Source: Uliginosibacterium sp036017065 (GTDB lineage: Bacteria > Pseudomonadota > Gammaproteobacteria > Burkholderiales > Rhodocyclaceae). Taken from it: a stretch of 64,000 nucleotides of DNA. Made by a program: the position numbers and the translations under genes. Below the pieces are notes generated by a model. The model saw only the letters and a program-made list of their open reading frames with translations. It did not search any database and was not told the origin of the DNA. Where the stretch lies: the NCBI RefSeq assembly GCF_036017065.1, contig NZ_JAYXHR010000001.1, positions 2,031,899 through 2,095,898 on the forward strand, written 5' to 3'. Below, piece by piece: positions 16,119-25,209 of this stretch (position 1 is the stretch's first letter; every line of letters begins with the position of its first letter).

Positions 16119-16650
16119 GGTGGTGGGCGATCCAGCGCCGGACCAGGGTAACCAGAGCCTGCGTGGCGTCCGCCGACGGCGGACGGGGGTCGTAGGCCAG
16201 TGCCGGCAGCACGCGGCCGGCCCCTTCGCTGAAGGCCTTGCCGGGCAGCGTCCGGTCCAGGAAAGCCAGCCATTGCGCGTCGCTCAGCGCGGCAACCTGC
16301 GCACGCGGCGCGGCCGCCAGCGCGGTGCGCTTGACCAGCGCCGGCAGCGCGACCAGTGCCTGCGCCCGGCTCTCTCCGTCCTCACCCCGGGCCGTGAGCG
16401 CCTGCTCGATGCGGCCGAGTTCCGCCAGTGCTTCACGGCGGTAACGGTTGGCGCGGTGATGGCGCCAGACGCGCCACGCGATCCACGCAATCAGCGCGAG
16501 AACCAGCGCGGCGATGACGACCCATCCCCAGGTCTGCGGCAGCCAGGATGGCGGCGCAGGCAGCGCGATCTCCTGCAGGCCCCTGAGCGCTGCCGGTGCC
16601 GAGGCGCTGCCGACGTCGGCACCGGTGGCGTGGACCAGGCCCTCAGCCAT
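16105..16650 (-). CDS. DUF4381 membrane protein of the MoxR-Bat operon
   Basis: A 181-residue protein with a periplasmic N-terminus containing LRGLQEIALPAPPSWLPQTWGWV, one transmembrane helix (about 43-62) and a helical cytoplasmic tail with YRREALAELGRIEQAL. This is the DUF4381 layout, almost always found between DUF58 and vWA genes. It overlaps the DUF58 gene by 8 bp at its start and batA by 14 bp at its end. Its molecular role is not established; it is assumed to be part of the membrane Bat complex. Confidence 0.85.
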   Translation of the reverse strand: MAEGLVHATGADVGSASAPAALRGLQEIALPAPPSWLPQTWGWVVIAALVLALIAWIAWRVWRHHRANRYRREALAELGRIEQALTARGEDGESRAQALVALPALVKRTALAAAPRAQVAALSDAQWLAFLDRTLPGKAFSEGAGRVLPALAYDPRPPSADATQALVTLVRRWIAHHHVRV

Positions 16651-17638
16651 GCGCCCTCCCCTGCACAGGACGACGACCGAGGAACCGGCGCAACTGCTCC
16701 AGCGTGCTGGCCTCGGTGTCGAAGGCCATCATGGGCACGCCGCTGTGGCGCAACAGCTCGGCCACTTCCACCAGCCGGCCGGAGAAGAACTTCTCGATCG
16801 GCTCGCGCACCGCGCTGGCGCCCATGTCGAGCTCCACCTGCAGGTCACCCTCGGTGACGACCAGCCGTTCGCGGCCGGGATGCGGCGCCCGCGCCAATGG
16901 ATCGAACACCAGCGCGGCGATGACGTCGTTGTGCGCCGAGAGCTGGCGCAGCAACTGCCGGCTGCGCGGCGTGGCGCCCGAAAAGTCGCTGACGACGCAC
17001 ACCAGGCAGTCGTGCGGCGCAAGGCGCAGGGCACTCTCCAGCGCGCGGTCCAGTTGCCCCGGCACCGGGCGCGATGCGGAGCCGGCGTGCAGCGCCTGGT
17101 TCATGCGCGCCAGCTCGCCCAGCGCGCCATGCACGCGGGCGCGGCTGCGCAGGGGGCGCACCAGTTGCGTATCGCTGTCGTTGAAGATCACCGCGCCGAC
17201 GCGGTCGCCGGCCTGCAGCGCGATCCACATCGCCAACGCGGCCAGCTCCGCCGCCACCACCGACTTCAGCGCGCGGCGCGAGCCGAAGAACATGGACATG
17301 CGCTGGTCAACGACGACGAGCACCGGCCGGTCGCGCTCCTCGGTATATACGCGGACCAGCGGGTGGCCGGTGCGCAGGCTGGCCTTCCAGTCGATGTGGC
17401 GCACGTCGTCGCCGGGCAGGTAGCCACGCAACTCCTCGAAGTTGAGGCCGCGCCCGCGCATGCGCGAGGCATGCCGCCCCGCCAGCACGCTGGCCCGCGG
17501 CTGGCGCGGCAGGAAGGCCAGGCCCTGCACGCTGTAGGCCAGCCGGGCGAGATACGCGGCGTCGACCCACACCGTGCCGATATCCGTGCCGGTGCTGCCG
17601 GGAGACGGCTGCAGATCCGTGGTGGCGGCGCGGGCCAT
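16643..17638 (-). CDS. DUF58 (vWA-like) protein of the MoxR-Bat operon
   Basis: A 331-residue soluble protein. ATG 17638 is taken because it lies 11 bp after the moxR stop with GAGG about 9 bp upstream; the open frame to 17878 only overlaps moxR. The DUF58 signature is complete: RGLNFEELRGYLPGDDVRHI, then DWKASLRTGHPLVRVYTEER, followed by a vWA-like strand LVVVDQRMSMFFGS. A later strand holds CVVSDFSG. DUF58 proteins partner MoxR ATPases and are thought to serve as adaptors or substrates. Confidence 0.9.
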   Translation of the reverse strand: MARAATTDLQPSPGSTGTDIGTVWVDAAYLARLAYSVQGLAFLPRQPRASVLAGRHASRMRGRGLNFEELRGYLPGDDVRHIDWKASLRTGHPLVRVYTEERDRPVLVVVDQRMSMFFGSRRALKSVVAAELAALAMWIALQAGDRVGAVIFNDSDTQLVRPLRSRARVHGALGELARMNQALHAGSASRPVPGQLDRALESALRLAPHDCLVCVVSDFSGATPRSRQLLRQLSAHNDVIAALVFDPLARAPHPGRERLVVTEGDLQVELDMGASAVREPIEKFFSGRLVEVAELLRHSGVPMMAFDTEASTLEQLRRFLGRRPVQGRAHG

Positions 17639-17649
17639 TCGATGCGACC

Positions 17650-18627
17650 TCAGGCCGGCACGGCGACGAGATCGATGAGCTTCTTCAGCACCGTGTCGGC
17701 GTCGACGCCGTCGGCCTGCGCGTCGTAGGACAGGCTGATGCGATGGCGCAGCACCGGGAGCGCCACGGCGCGCACGTCGTCCGGCGTCACGTGGTCGTGC
17801 CCGTTCAGCCAGGCATGGGCGCGCGAGGCGCGGTCCAGGCTGATGCCACCACGCGGGCTGGCCCCGACGGCGATCCACTTCGCCAGCGTGTCGTCGTACT
17901 TCTTCGGCCCGCGCGTCGCACCCAGCAGGTCGACGATGTAGCGCTCGATGGCCTCGGCGACGTGGATGGCATGCACCTCCTGGCGTGCGGTGAACACCGA
18001 CTCCTGCGGCACGCGGGCGCCGTCCTGCCGCGCGGCACCGGCGGGCGTGGCTTCCTCGCCACGCACCAGCCGCAGTACTTCACGCTCGTCCTCCGGCTTC
18101 GGGTAGTCCAGCACCACCTTCATCAGGAAGCGGTCCATCTGCGCCTCCGGCAGCGGATAGGTGCCTTCCTGCTCGATGGGGTTCTGCGTCGCCAGCACCA
18201 TGAATAGCGGCGGCAGCGCATGCGTGTTGCCACCCACCGACACCTGCCGCTCCTCCATCGCCTCCAGCAGCGCCGACTGCACCTTGGCCGGCGCGCGGTT
18301 GATCTCGTCGGCGAGGATCAGGTTGCCGAACAGCGGCCCCGGCTGGAAGCGGAAGCTGTTCTTGCCGCCCTCCTGGTACAGCATGTCGGTGCCGGTCACG
18401 TCGGCGGGCAACAGGTCCGGGGTGAACTGGATGCGTCGCATGTCGGCGTCCAGGCTGGCCGCCAGTGCGCGCACGGTGCGCGTCTTGGCGAGGCCGGGCA
18501 GGCTCTCCAGCAACAGGTGGCCGTTCGCCAGCAGGCCGATGACCACCTGGCGGATCAGCGCCTGTTGCCCCTTGATGGAGGCTTCCATGTGCTGGATGAG
18601 CTGTTCGATGTCTGCACGTGCGTTCAT
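17650..18627 (-). CDS. MoxR-family AAA ATPase
   Basis: A 325-residue AAA+ ATPase. The Walker A region is ESLPGLAKT (42-49) and Walker B is LILADEIN (103-110). LEAMEERQVSVGG, ATQNPIEQEGTYPLPEAQMDRF and a C-terminal lid with GASPRGG and DVRAVALPVLRHR are typical of the MoxR subfamily. One oddity is Ser in place of the first Gly of the P-loop (SLPGLAKT instead of the usual GVPGLAKT). MoxR proteins act as chaperone-like ATPases with vWA partners, here DUF58, BatA and BatB. ATG 18627 follows GGAG at 9 bp. The gene starts 21 bp after the DUF1254 gene, so the Bat operon may be read through from the sulfatase cluster. Confidence 0.92.
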   Translation of the reverse strand: MNARADIEQLIQHMEASIKGQQALIRQVVIGLLANGHLLLESLPGLAKTRTVRALAASLDADMRRIQFTPDLLPADVTGTDMLYQEGGKNSFRFQPGPLFGNLILADEINRAPAKVQSALLEAMEERQVSVGGNTHALPPLFMVLATQNPIEQEGTYPLPEAQMDRFLMKVVLDYPKPEDEREVLRLVRGEEATPAGAARQDGARVPQESVFTARQEVHAIHVAEAIERYIVDLLGATRGPKKYDDTLAKWIAVGASPRGGISLDRASRAHAWLNGHDHVTPDDVRAVALPVLRHRISLSYDAQADGVDADTVLKKLIDLVAVPA

Positions 18628-18648
18628 GTCTTCAGGCTCCGTCAGGAA

Positions 18649-19668
18649 TCAGCTTGCGGGTTGCGCCTCGGGGAACTTCCACTTGCCGTTGAGGATCTCC
18701 GCGCGCGGGCGGTACAGGCGCACCGTGTAGTTCCAGCCATTCACGATTGGAAGGCAGTTCGCCACCTTGCCGTCGCAACCACCGAACTGCACCGTCACCG
18801 CGCCGTTGGCGTCGCGCTTCGCGGTCAGGTTGTTGAGCGAGTAGGCGTTGAGCTCGTTCTTCTGGAAATAGCCTTCGGCGTTGTAGACGCTGATCGACCA
18901 GAAGGCGTCGACGGGGACGTCCTTCACCGTCAGCTTGTGCACCGTGGTGCCGTCGTTCTTCGGCGGGGTGAAGCTCAGGTAGGTGGCGTCCTTGTCCGGG
19001 TTGCCGCCCCAGCCCGCGGCCGTGCCCAACAAGTGGCGCACCGGGTCGACCTCTTTCTTCGTGCCGAAGGCCTTCTGGAAACCCGTGGTCGTCGAACTGA
19101 GCACCAGCAGCGCATCGCGCACCTTCTTCTGGCTGGCCTGGTCCCAGGCCGGTATCTCGAACTTGCCGACACTCTTCTGGCTGGACTTGATGCCGTCCTG
19201 CAGCGCATGCACCTGCGCCACATCTTTCGCATCGGCCGGATCGACCAGCGTGCGCACGCCAGCGACCACGTATCGCGTCCCCACCTTGTCGCGCGTCAGG
19301 GTGTGGCTGCCCTTGCCATAGGCCACGAGCGGGACGTAGTGGTCCTCGTTGATGATCTGCAGGGACATGAAGCGCTTGCCCGCATCTGGCAGCGTGACCG
19401 TGACGGGTCCGGCGTCCAGATCGAACACCGCCGAGGAGTAGAGCGTGTCGCGATTGAGGCGGATCACGGATTGGTGCTCGATGCTTGCCGGCTCGCGACG
19501 ATGGGTGAACCTGCCCAGCCCGCCCTCCTTGATGAGGTTGCTCATGTACAGGTCGCTCTCGGCGCGCGCGAAGTTGTCGATGGTCACGGGCACCGTGCCA
19601 CCGGTTTGCGCATGTACGGCGGAAGCTCCCGCCAGGATCGAGCCGACAAGCAGTAAGGTGAATTTCAT
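18649..19668 (-). CDS. DUF1254/DUF1214 secreted protein (copy B)
   Basis: A 339-residue exported protein. ATG 19668 has GGAG 6 bp upstream and begins a signal peptide (MKFTLLLVGSILAGASAVHA), which rules against the in-frame ATG at 19689. It is shorter than copies A and C. Its DUF1254 part holds VIRLNRDTLYSSAVFDLDAG and its DUF1214 part VDAFWSISVYNAEGYF, with the family ending VRLYRPRAEILNGKWKFPEA. The biochemical role is unknown. It follows the beta-barrel gene by 130 bp and precedes moxR by 21 bp. Confidence 0.9.
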   Translation of the reverse strand: MKFTLLLVGSILAGASAVHAQTGGTVPVTIDNFARAESDLYMSNLIKEGGLGRFTHRREPASIEHQSVIRLNRDTLYSSAVFDLDAGPVTVTLPDAGKRFMSLQIINEDHYVPLVAYGKGSHTLTRDKVGTRYVVAGVRTLVDPADAKDVAQVHALQDGIKSSQKSVGKFEIPAWDQASQKKVRDALLVLSSTTTGFQKAFGTKKEVDPVRHLLGTAAGWGGNPDKDATYLSFTPPKNDGTTVHKLTVKDVPVDAFWSISVYNAEGYFQKNELNAYSLNNLTAKRDANGAVTVQFGGCDGKVANCLPIVNGWNYTVRLYRPRAEILNGKWKFPEAQPAS

Positions 19669-19798
19669 GACGAACTCCATGGTTGGCATATCCAGGGCCT
19701 TCTATTGCAATCCCTTGCTACGACGCTCTGAAATCGCGCGAAGTGAGGCCGGTTCCCCCTGCCCCGGCCCGACGCGTGGTTGATGAGCACGGTCCAAC

Positions 19799-20683
19799 TC
19801 ACTTCGGAAAGAGGAAGGTCACCACAAAGCGCAGGCCCCAGCCATGCGGCCCGCTCTCGGTGCTGTCCGCCCAGTAGCGCACACCGCCGGTGAAGCTGAC
19901 CGGCAGGCCGCTGACCTTGGTGAGCTTCGCCACCGTCAGGTTGAGCGGCACGGACCACTCGTTCGCCCGCCAGTCGTAGGTCGACTCGGTGTTGAACGCG
20001 AACGTCCATGCCCCCTTCGTCGTGTGCGCGAGAAAGGGCTGCAGGAAGGTGTTGCTCAGATCTGAACGCTGGTCGTCACCCGCCACGGACCAGATGTGGT
20101 TGGCGAGCGCGCCATAGGTCCACGGCCCGCTCTGCTTGAGCACCACGGCGGTGGGCCCGAGGCCCCACTTGCGGGCGCTCAGTTCGTCGTCGCTGCCGGT
20201 GGGCAACAGCAGTACCGGGCCAGCGCCCCAGATCAGGCCGCTCGCGGTCGGCTTGGCCGGCGAGAAGAAGAAGCTCTGCACGATGTCGCCGATGCCGCTC
20301 TGCGAGCCCGCGCCCGGCGCCACGTCCTTCTGGCTGATCACCGGCAGGATGGTGCGGGAGATGAGATTCCACTCGGCATCGAGGGTGATCGGCACTACCG
20401 GCTGGATGTTCAGCGTGGATCGGTCGCCGTCGCGCGCAGGGCCGATTTTCTGGTCGTAGTTGTACTGCAGGGGCACGCTGATCATCGCGGCCACCGGGTT
20501 GGACAGGCTCTTGGCCAGGTCCTCGTCGCTCTGCTGCGCGACGGCACCCGACGCGACGCCGGCCGCCGCGACCACCAGCGCGCAACGCGCGATGCCCGCG
20601 GCAAGCCCGCCCCGGAAGATGACCCGACCTGACACGTGTGTTCTCTCTCGAACGGACTTGCCGCCGGAACGCTGCTGGCTCAT
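19799..20683 (-). CDS. outer-membrane beta-barrel (neuromedin-U-like family)
   Basis: A 294-residue protein. ATG 20683 overlaps the stop of the MFS/spermidine-synthase gene as ATGA and has AGGAG 7 bp upstream, so the two are translationally coupled. A long signal region (to about residue 48, ending GAVAQQ) is followed by LSNPVAAMISVPLQYNYDQ, NIQPVVPITLDAEWNLISRT, GIGDIVQSFFFSP and GAGPVLLLPTGSDD, the conserved order of this barrel family. It ends VVTFLFPK. It is homologous in layout to the barrel at 5690-6484. A channel role for the sulfatase cluster is inferred from position only. Confidence 0.85.
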   Translation of the reverse strand: MSQQRSGGKSVRERTHVSGRVIFRGGLAAGIARCALVVAAAGVASGAVAQQSDEDLAKSLSNPVAAMISVPLQYNYDQKIGPARDGDRSTLNIQPVVPITLDAEWNLISRTILPVISQKDVAPGAGSQSGIGDIVQSFFFSPAKPTASGLIWGAGPVLLLPTGSDDELSARKWGLGPTAVVLKQSGPWTYGALANHIWSVAGDDQRSDLSNTFLQPFLAHTTKGAWTFAFNTESTYDWRANEWSVPLNLTVAKLTKVSGLPVSFTGGVRYWADSTESGPHGWGLRFVVTFLFPK

Positions 20684-23385
20684 TGCTTTTCTCCTGTCTG
20701 TTTCTGTGGCGCACCCGCCACCCATTGGTAATAGGGGTTGTCGCCGTCGCGACGCATGACGTACTGCAGGGACTGCAGCCAGTTGGTGCGGTCGCCGGCG
20801 TAGGCATACAGGCCCGCCTCGTAGAAGATCAGCAGGTTGTCGCGCTCGCGTTCGATGGCCTTGGTCAGCGCCTCGTCCGCGCCGCGCAGCGGCACCGGCG
20901 TCTCCAGTTCGATCAGCCTCGGCAGCACTTCGGCAATCTCGTTGCGACGGACCCAGCCGGCGTATTCGATGCGCGGGCGGTCGTCGGTCACCGGCGCGGC
21001 ATCCCCGGCATAGCGCTCCAGGCCCTTGCGATCCGTCACCCAGGTGGCCAGCAGCGCAGCGGGCGACGCGATGCCGACGGCCTGCAGGGCAGCGGCCACT
21101 TCCGGTCTTGCGAAGCGCGCGCTGATGCGTGCCGCGTCCAGCTCCAGCGGCTGCAGGGAACCCACCAGCAGCATCTCGTGCAGCTCGGTGGTCCACAGCG
21201 AGGCATGCGGAAAGACGTCGAGAAAGCTGCGCACCAGCGAGCGGGTGTCCTCGTCGTTCTGCGTGGGCAGCGGCAGCCATTGCGCCACGATGCCCTTGTC
21301 GTTGAGACGCGACGCGGCCAGGCGATAGAAGTCGCGCGAGTACAGGTTGACCACGCCGGCAGCCGAAGGCGGCGGCGGCTCCAGCGTGACGAGGTCGTAG
21401 CGCTCGTCGCTGGCCAGCAACTCTCGGCGGCCGTCGCGCAGGCGGATGTCCATGCGCGAGTCGCCCGCCACGCCGTTGTTGCCCTGGAACTGCGGCACGG
21501 CACGCAGCACCGCCGGCAGCAACTCGGCCACCACGCGCCGCTCCAGGTCCGGGTAGGACAGCAGGGCGCCGGCCGTGATGCCGGTGCCCAGGCCGATGAC
21601 CAGCGCGGAGCGCGGCTCGCCGCCGTGCACGATGAGCGGCAGCAAGGCCTGCAGGCGCATGTAGCGCTGCGAGGTCATGGCGTCGCCGGAGTTCGACACG
21701 CCCTGGATGTACAGGCGGCGGAACTCGTTGCCACCGGCACTGCGTTGCGCCACCACCGCCACCGTGCCACCGCGGCTTTCCTCGTAGAACGCCAGCTCGC
21801 CCCCGCGCGAGGCGGCCAGCATGCTGGCCAGCCGGTCCGCCGGCGTCATGGCGACGCTGACCACGGCCAGCACCGCGACGGCCAGCGTGGCCACCCGCGG
21901 CAGGCTGCGCAGCTGCAAGCCGGGCAGTACCGCCGCGACACCGACGGCCGCCGCGCACAGGGCCAGCACGCCGAGCGCGTGGATGAGCCCCAGCTTCGGC
22001 AGCAACACGAAACCCACCAGCAGGCTGCCGACGATGCCGCCCAGCGTATTGAGCGCCAGCACGCTGCCGGTGTCACGCCCGGCGCGGTCGGCGTTCACCA
22101 CCAGCCGCAGCGCCGCCGGGAAGGCGGCGCCCAGCAGCAGCGTGGGCAGCAGCACGATGCAGACCGCTGCGACCGCGAAGCGCGCGGACATCGCCGCCAG
22201 CGGGGAGTCCGACAGGCTGCGCACGGCGGCAGCCGCCTCGCCCTGCAGGAAAGGCAGCCATGAACCCAGTCCGGCGAACAGCAGCAGGGACAGCAGGCCC
22301 GCGCCGGCCACCAGCAGGCCGAAGACACCCCAGGGATCGCGCGCGCGGTCGGCGTAGCGCGCGTAGATCGCGCTGCCGATGACCAGCCCCGCCAGGTAGG
22401 TCGCGAGCATCACCGCGAAGGCGAAGCTGCGCGTGCTCATGAACTGCACGATGGCCTGCGACCAGATGATTTCGTAGCCCAGCGCGATGCCCCCGGCGAT
22501 CGCGTAGAGACGCACCGCGCGACGGGCGGATGCCGCATCCGGCGAGGCCGCTGCCGCATCCGAGGACGTCGCCGATGACGCGGCGTCACGCACCGTCGTC
22601 TTGCCGCGCTTCGCGTTCACCGCGGTAGCAGCGGGCGCGGCAGCTACGGCCTCTGCCACGACACCAGGCTCGGCCGGCGACGGCAGCCTGCGCGCGAAGC
22701 CCCATGCCAGGCCGGCCATCAGCAGGTTGATGGCGGCGGCGACCAGGGCGCTGCCCTGCACGCCGAACGCGGGAATGAGCAGGAAGGGCACCAGCAGGGC
22801 GCCGACGATGGCCCCGGCGGTGTTGGCTGCATACAGGCCACCCCCCACCGCGCCCACGCGCTGCTGCTGCGGACGCCAGGCGCGCATCAGCGCCGGCAGG
22901 GTGCCGCCCATGAGGACGGCCGGCAGTGCGATGACCAGGAATGGCAACAGCATGGCGACGACGCCGGCCTGCGCCTCCAGTCGCGCGTAGGCCGGCGCGG
23001 CGTGCGCCAGGCCCAGCGTCAGCAGGACGCCCAGCACTGCGACACCGGCTTCCAGCACGGAGAACACGCGCATGGGCGTGGCACTGTTTTCCACGCGCCG
23101 GCCGATCCAGGCCGCGCCCAGCGCCAGCCCGGCAAAGAATCCACTGATGACGGTCGCAACCGCGTGCACATCCACGCCGACGACCAGGGACAGCTGCTTG
23201 ATCCACAGCACCTGGTAGATCAGTGCCGCGGTACCGGACGAGAAAAGAAGGAATGCGATCACGGCCGGTCTGTGTGTCGGGGAGAAGTGCGCATGGGCGG
23301 TGATACGCGATGCGGCTTCCGCTGGCGCATGCGGGGGCTCGACGGCGGCGGACCGTTCATCGATGACGCGTGAAGAGTTGCTCAA
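20680..23385 (-). CDS. fused MFS-type transporter / spermidine-synthase-like protein
   Basis: A 901-residue membrane protein. The start is TTG 23385 with GGGAG 8 bp upstream. Residues about 40-240 and 290-520 hold two blocks of transmembrane helices, joined by an Ala/Ser-rich loop. Residues about 540-800 form a spermidine-synthase-like methyltransferase fold with a SAM/dcSAM loop VIGLGTGITAGAL and the strand YDLVTLEPPPPSAAG. A helical tail of about 80 residues ends GEKQ. The aminopropyltransferase Asp of true SpeE enzymes is not obvious, since DLVTLEPPP replaces DVIxxDxxDP, so spermidine synthesis is doubtful. It sits between a sulfatase and a coupled beta-barrel gene. Confidence 0.85.
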   Translation of the reverse strand: MSNSSRVIDERSAAVEPPHAPAEAASRITAHAHFSPTHRPAVIAFLLFSSGTAALIYQVLWIKQLSLVVGVDVHAVATVISGFFAGLALGAAWIGRRVENSATPMRVFSVLEAGVAVLGVLLTLGLAHAAPAYARLEAQAGVVAMLLPFLVIALPAVLMGGTLPALMRAWRPQQQRVGAVGGGLYAANTAGAIVGALLVPFLLIPAFGVQGSALVAAAINLLMAGLAWGFARRLPSPAEPGVVAEAVAAAPAATAVNAKRGKTTVRDAASSATSSDAAAASPDAASARRAVRLYAIAGGIALGYEIIWSQAIVQFMSTRSFAFAVMLATYLAGLVIGSAIYARYADRARDPWGVFGLLVAGAGLLSLLLFAGLGSWLPFLQGEAAAAVRSLSDSPLAAMSARFAVAAVCIVLLPTLLLGAAFPAALRLVVNADRAGRDTGSVLALNTLGGIVGSLLVGFVLLPKLGLIHALGVLALCAAAVGVAAVLPGLQLRSLPRVATLAVAVLAVVSVAMTPADRLASMLAASRGGELAFYEESRGGTVAVVAQRSAGGNEFRRLYIQGVSNSGDAMTSQRYMRLQALLPLIVHGGEPRSALVIGLGTGITAGALLSYPDLERRVVAELLPAVLRAVPQFQGNNGVAGDSRMDIRLRDGRRELLASDERYDLVTLEPPPPSAAGVVNLYSRDFYRLAASRLNDKGIVAQWLPLPTQNDEDTRSLVRSFLDVFPHASLWTTELHEMLLVGSLQPLELDAARISARFARPEVAAALQAVGIASPAALLATWVTDRKGLERYAGDAAPVTDDRPRIEYAGWVRRNEIAEVLPRLIELETPVPLRGADEALTKAIERERDNLLIFYEAGLYAYAGDRTNWLQSLQYVMRRDGDNPYYQWVAGAPQKQTGEKQ

Positions 23386-23427
23386 TCGTCAGACTCCCTG
23401 CCCCGATACCGCTTGATCCGCCAGGCA

Positions 23428-23455
23428 CGACGGTCTCCGGAGCCGGAGACCGTCG
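23428..23455 (-). terminator. strong hairpin between sulfatase and MFS-fusion genes
   Basis: A 13-bp perfect inverted repeat (CGACGGTCTCCGG with CCGGAGACCGTCG) almost without a loop lies 17 bp after the stop of the 23472-25100 sulfatase gene. There is no T-run, so it may be a partial terminator or an mRNA-stabilising hairpin between the two genes. Confidence 0.5.
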
Positions 23456-23471
23456 CATGCCGTCGCTACCG

Positions 23472-25100
23472 CTACTTCTTCTGCGACTCCATCCTCTCGC
23501 GTACCTGCCGCTTCACGTTCTCCTCGATCTGGTCGATCGTGAAGCTCGCCGGAATCTGGCTGGGCGGATAGTCGATGAAGGTCTGCAGGAAAGCGCCTGC
23601 GCGTCGCTGTGCATCGATCAGGACGTAGGGATTCTCGGTCTCCATCTGGTGCCAGGAATTGGTCGGTCCCATGCTGGCGCGCTCATACGGGTCCATTCGC
23701 AGGTTGTAGAGGTTGGGTGCCCGCAGGCAGGTGAAGGGCTCCTTCCATATCTCCATGCCACCCGGCGCCCGCTGCTCGCAGAAGACGATCTTCCAGGACG
23801 TCGGCGTCGTGGCCCCCGGCAACAGTACGTCGTATCGCATCGCTACCAGATCGGCATCGTCGTCGAAGTAGTAGAACTCATTGCGCGCGCTCTTGTCGGT
23901 CTGCCCGGTCAGCAGCGGAAGCTGGTTGTAACCGTCGAGATGGACCTTGGCGCTCTTGCCACCGACGCTCGCGCCCTTCAGCAGGCGATCCTTGATCGTC
24001 GTATCCCCCGCCGCGGCAAGCAGGGTCGGGAACCAGTCCAGGCCGGAGAACAGCGCATTGCTGGTTTCGCCCGGCTTGACCTTGCCCGGCCAGCGGATCA
24101 TCGCCGGCACGCGGAACGCGCCCTCCCAGTTGGAATCCTTCTCGCTGCGGAATGGCGTGTTGGCCGAATCCGGCCAGGTGAAGAAGTTGGGGCCGTTGTC
24201 GGTCGTGAAGATGACGATGGTGTCCTTGGTGAGGCCCGTGTCGTCCAGCGTCTTCAACAGTTTCCCGACGTTCTGGTCCATCTCCCACATGCCGTCCGCG
24301 TATTCATGGCCATTGCCGAGGCCGGCCTTGCCGCGGTACTCCTGGCGCACGTGCGTGAAGACGTGCATGCGCGTGAAGTTCATCCACAGGAAGAAGGGCT
24401 GCTTGCCGCTGGCCTGCTTCTTCAGGTACTCCACCGCGGCGCCGGTGGTCTCATCGTCGATGGTCTCCATGCGCTTGCGGTTGAGCGGACCGGTGTCCTC
24501 TACCTTGCCATCGGCGGTGGCACGAATCACCCCGCGCGGGTTGTAGAACTTCAGGAAGCCGGGGTCATTCTTGGGCCAGTAGGCCCGCTCGGGTTCCTCT
24601 TCCGCGTTGAGGTGGTAGAGGTTGCCGAAGAATTCGTCGAAGCCGTGCTTGGTCGGCAGGAAGCGATCCTGGTCACCGAGGTGGTTCTTGCCGAACTGCG
24701 CCGTCGCATAGCCTTGCGCCTTGAGTGCCTGGGCAATGGTGATGTCGCGGTCCTGAAGACCCACCGGTGCGCCCGGCAGGCCCACCTTGGACAAGCCGGT
24801 GCGGAAGGTCGACTGACCGGTGATGAAGGTGGAACGACCCGCCGTGCAGCTGTTCTCCGCGTAGTAGTCGGTGAACATCATGCCTTCCTTGGCGATGCGG
24901 TCGATGTTGGGCGTCTTGTACCCGACCAGTCCATGCGTGTAGGCGCTGATGTTGGATTGGCCTACGTCGTCACCGAAAATCACCAGGATGTTGGGTTTTC
25001 CGCCCGACTGCGCGGCAGCCTGCGGACTGAATGCGGCACAGGCGAATAGCGGAACCGCCATCGCGAGCAAACCGCGTTTGAGTCTGGATACAGATGGCAT
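23472..25100 (-). CDS. secreted sulfatase, Cys-type (CTAGR)
   Basis: A 542-residue exported sulfatase of the alkaline-phosphatase superfamily. Signal peptide 1-31. Metal ligands D44-D45 lie in VIFGDDVGQ and the later D-N pair in FTTDNGPN. The catalytic site is C85-T-A-G-R89 in NSCTAGRSTFITG, where Cys must be oxidised to formylglycine. It is a CxAxR rather than the more usual CxPxR site. ATG 25100 follows AGGAGG at 5 bp. It is closely similar to the sulfatase at 30440-31972, sharing SCTAGR, LxGYNQL and a YPPSQ ending. The substrate is not evident. No formylglycine-generating enzyme or sulfatase-maturase gene is present in the window. Confidence 0.92.
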   Translation of the reverse strand: MPSVSRLKRGLLAMAVPLFACAAFSPQAAAQSGGKPNILVIFGDDVGQSNISAYTHGLVGYKTPNIDRIAKEGMMFTDYYAENSCTAGRSTFITGQSTFRTGLSKVGLPGAPVGLQDRDITIAQALKAQGYATAQFGKNHLGDQDRFLPTKHGFDEFFGNLYHLNAEEEPERAYWPKNDPGFLKFYNPRGVIRATADGKVEDTGPLNRKRMETIDDETTGAAVEYLKKQASGKQPFFLWMNFTRMHVFTHVRQEYRGKAGLGNGHEYADGMWEMDQNVGKLLKTLDDTGLTKDTIVIFTTDNGPNFFTWPDSANTPFRSEKDSNWEGAFRVPAMIRWPGKVKPGETSNALFSGLDWFPTLLAAAGDTTIKDRLLKGASVGGKSAKVHLDGYNQLPLLTGQTDKSARNEFYYFDDDADLVAMRYDVLLPGATTPTSWKIVFCEQRAPGGMEIWKEPFTCLRAPNLYNLRMDPYERASMGPTNSWHQMETENPYVLIDAQRRAGAFLQTFIDYPPSQIPASFTIDQIEENVKRQVRERMESQKK

Positions 25101-25209
25101 TTCGCCCTCCTGTCAGTTGCCGCAGTGCGGCGGGGTTGCAGAAACCTGCGGTACGCCGTTGCGGCGTCGTGGATGGTCGGGGTGTTGGTGGGTGTGCCGG
25201 TCGCGGCGC

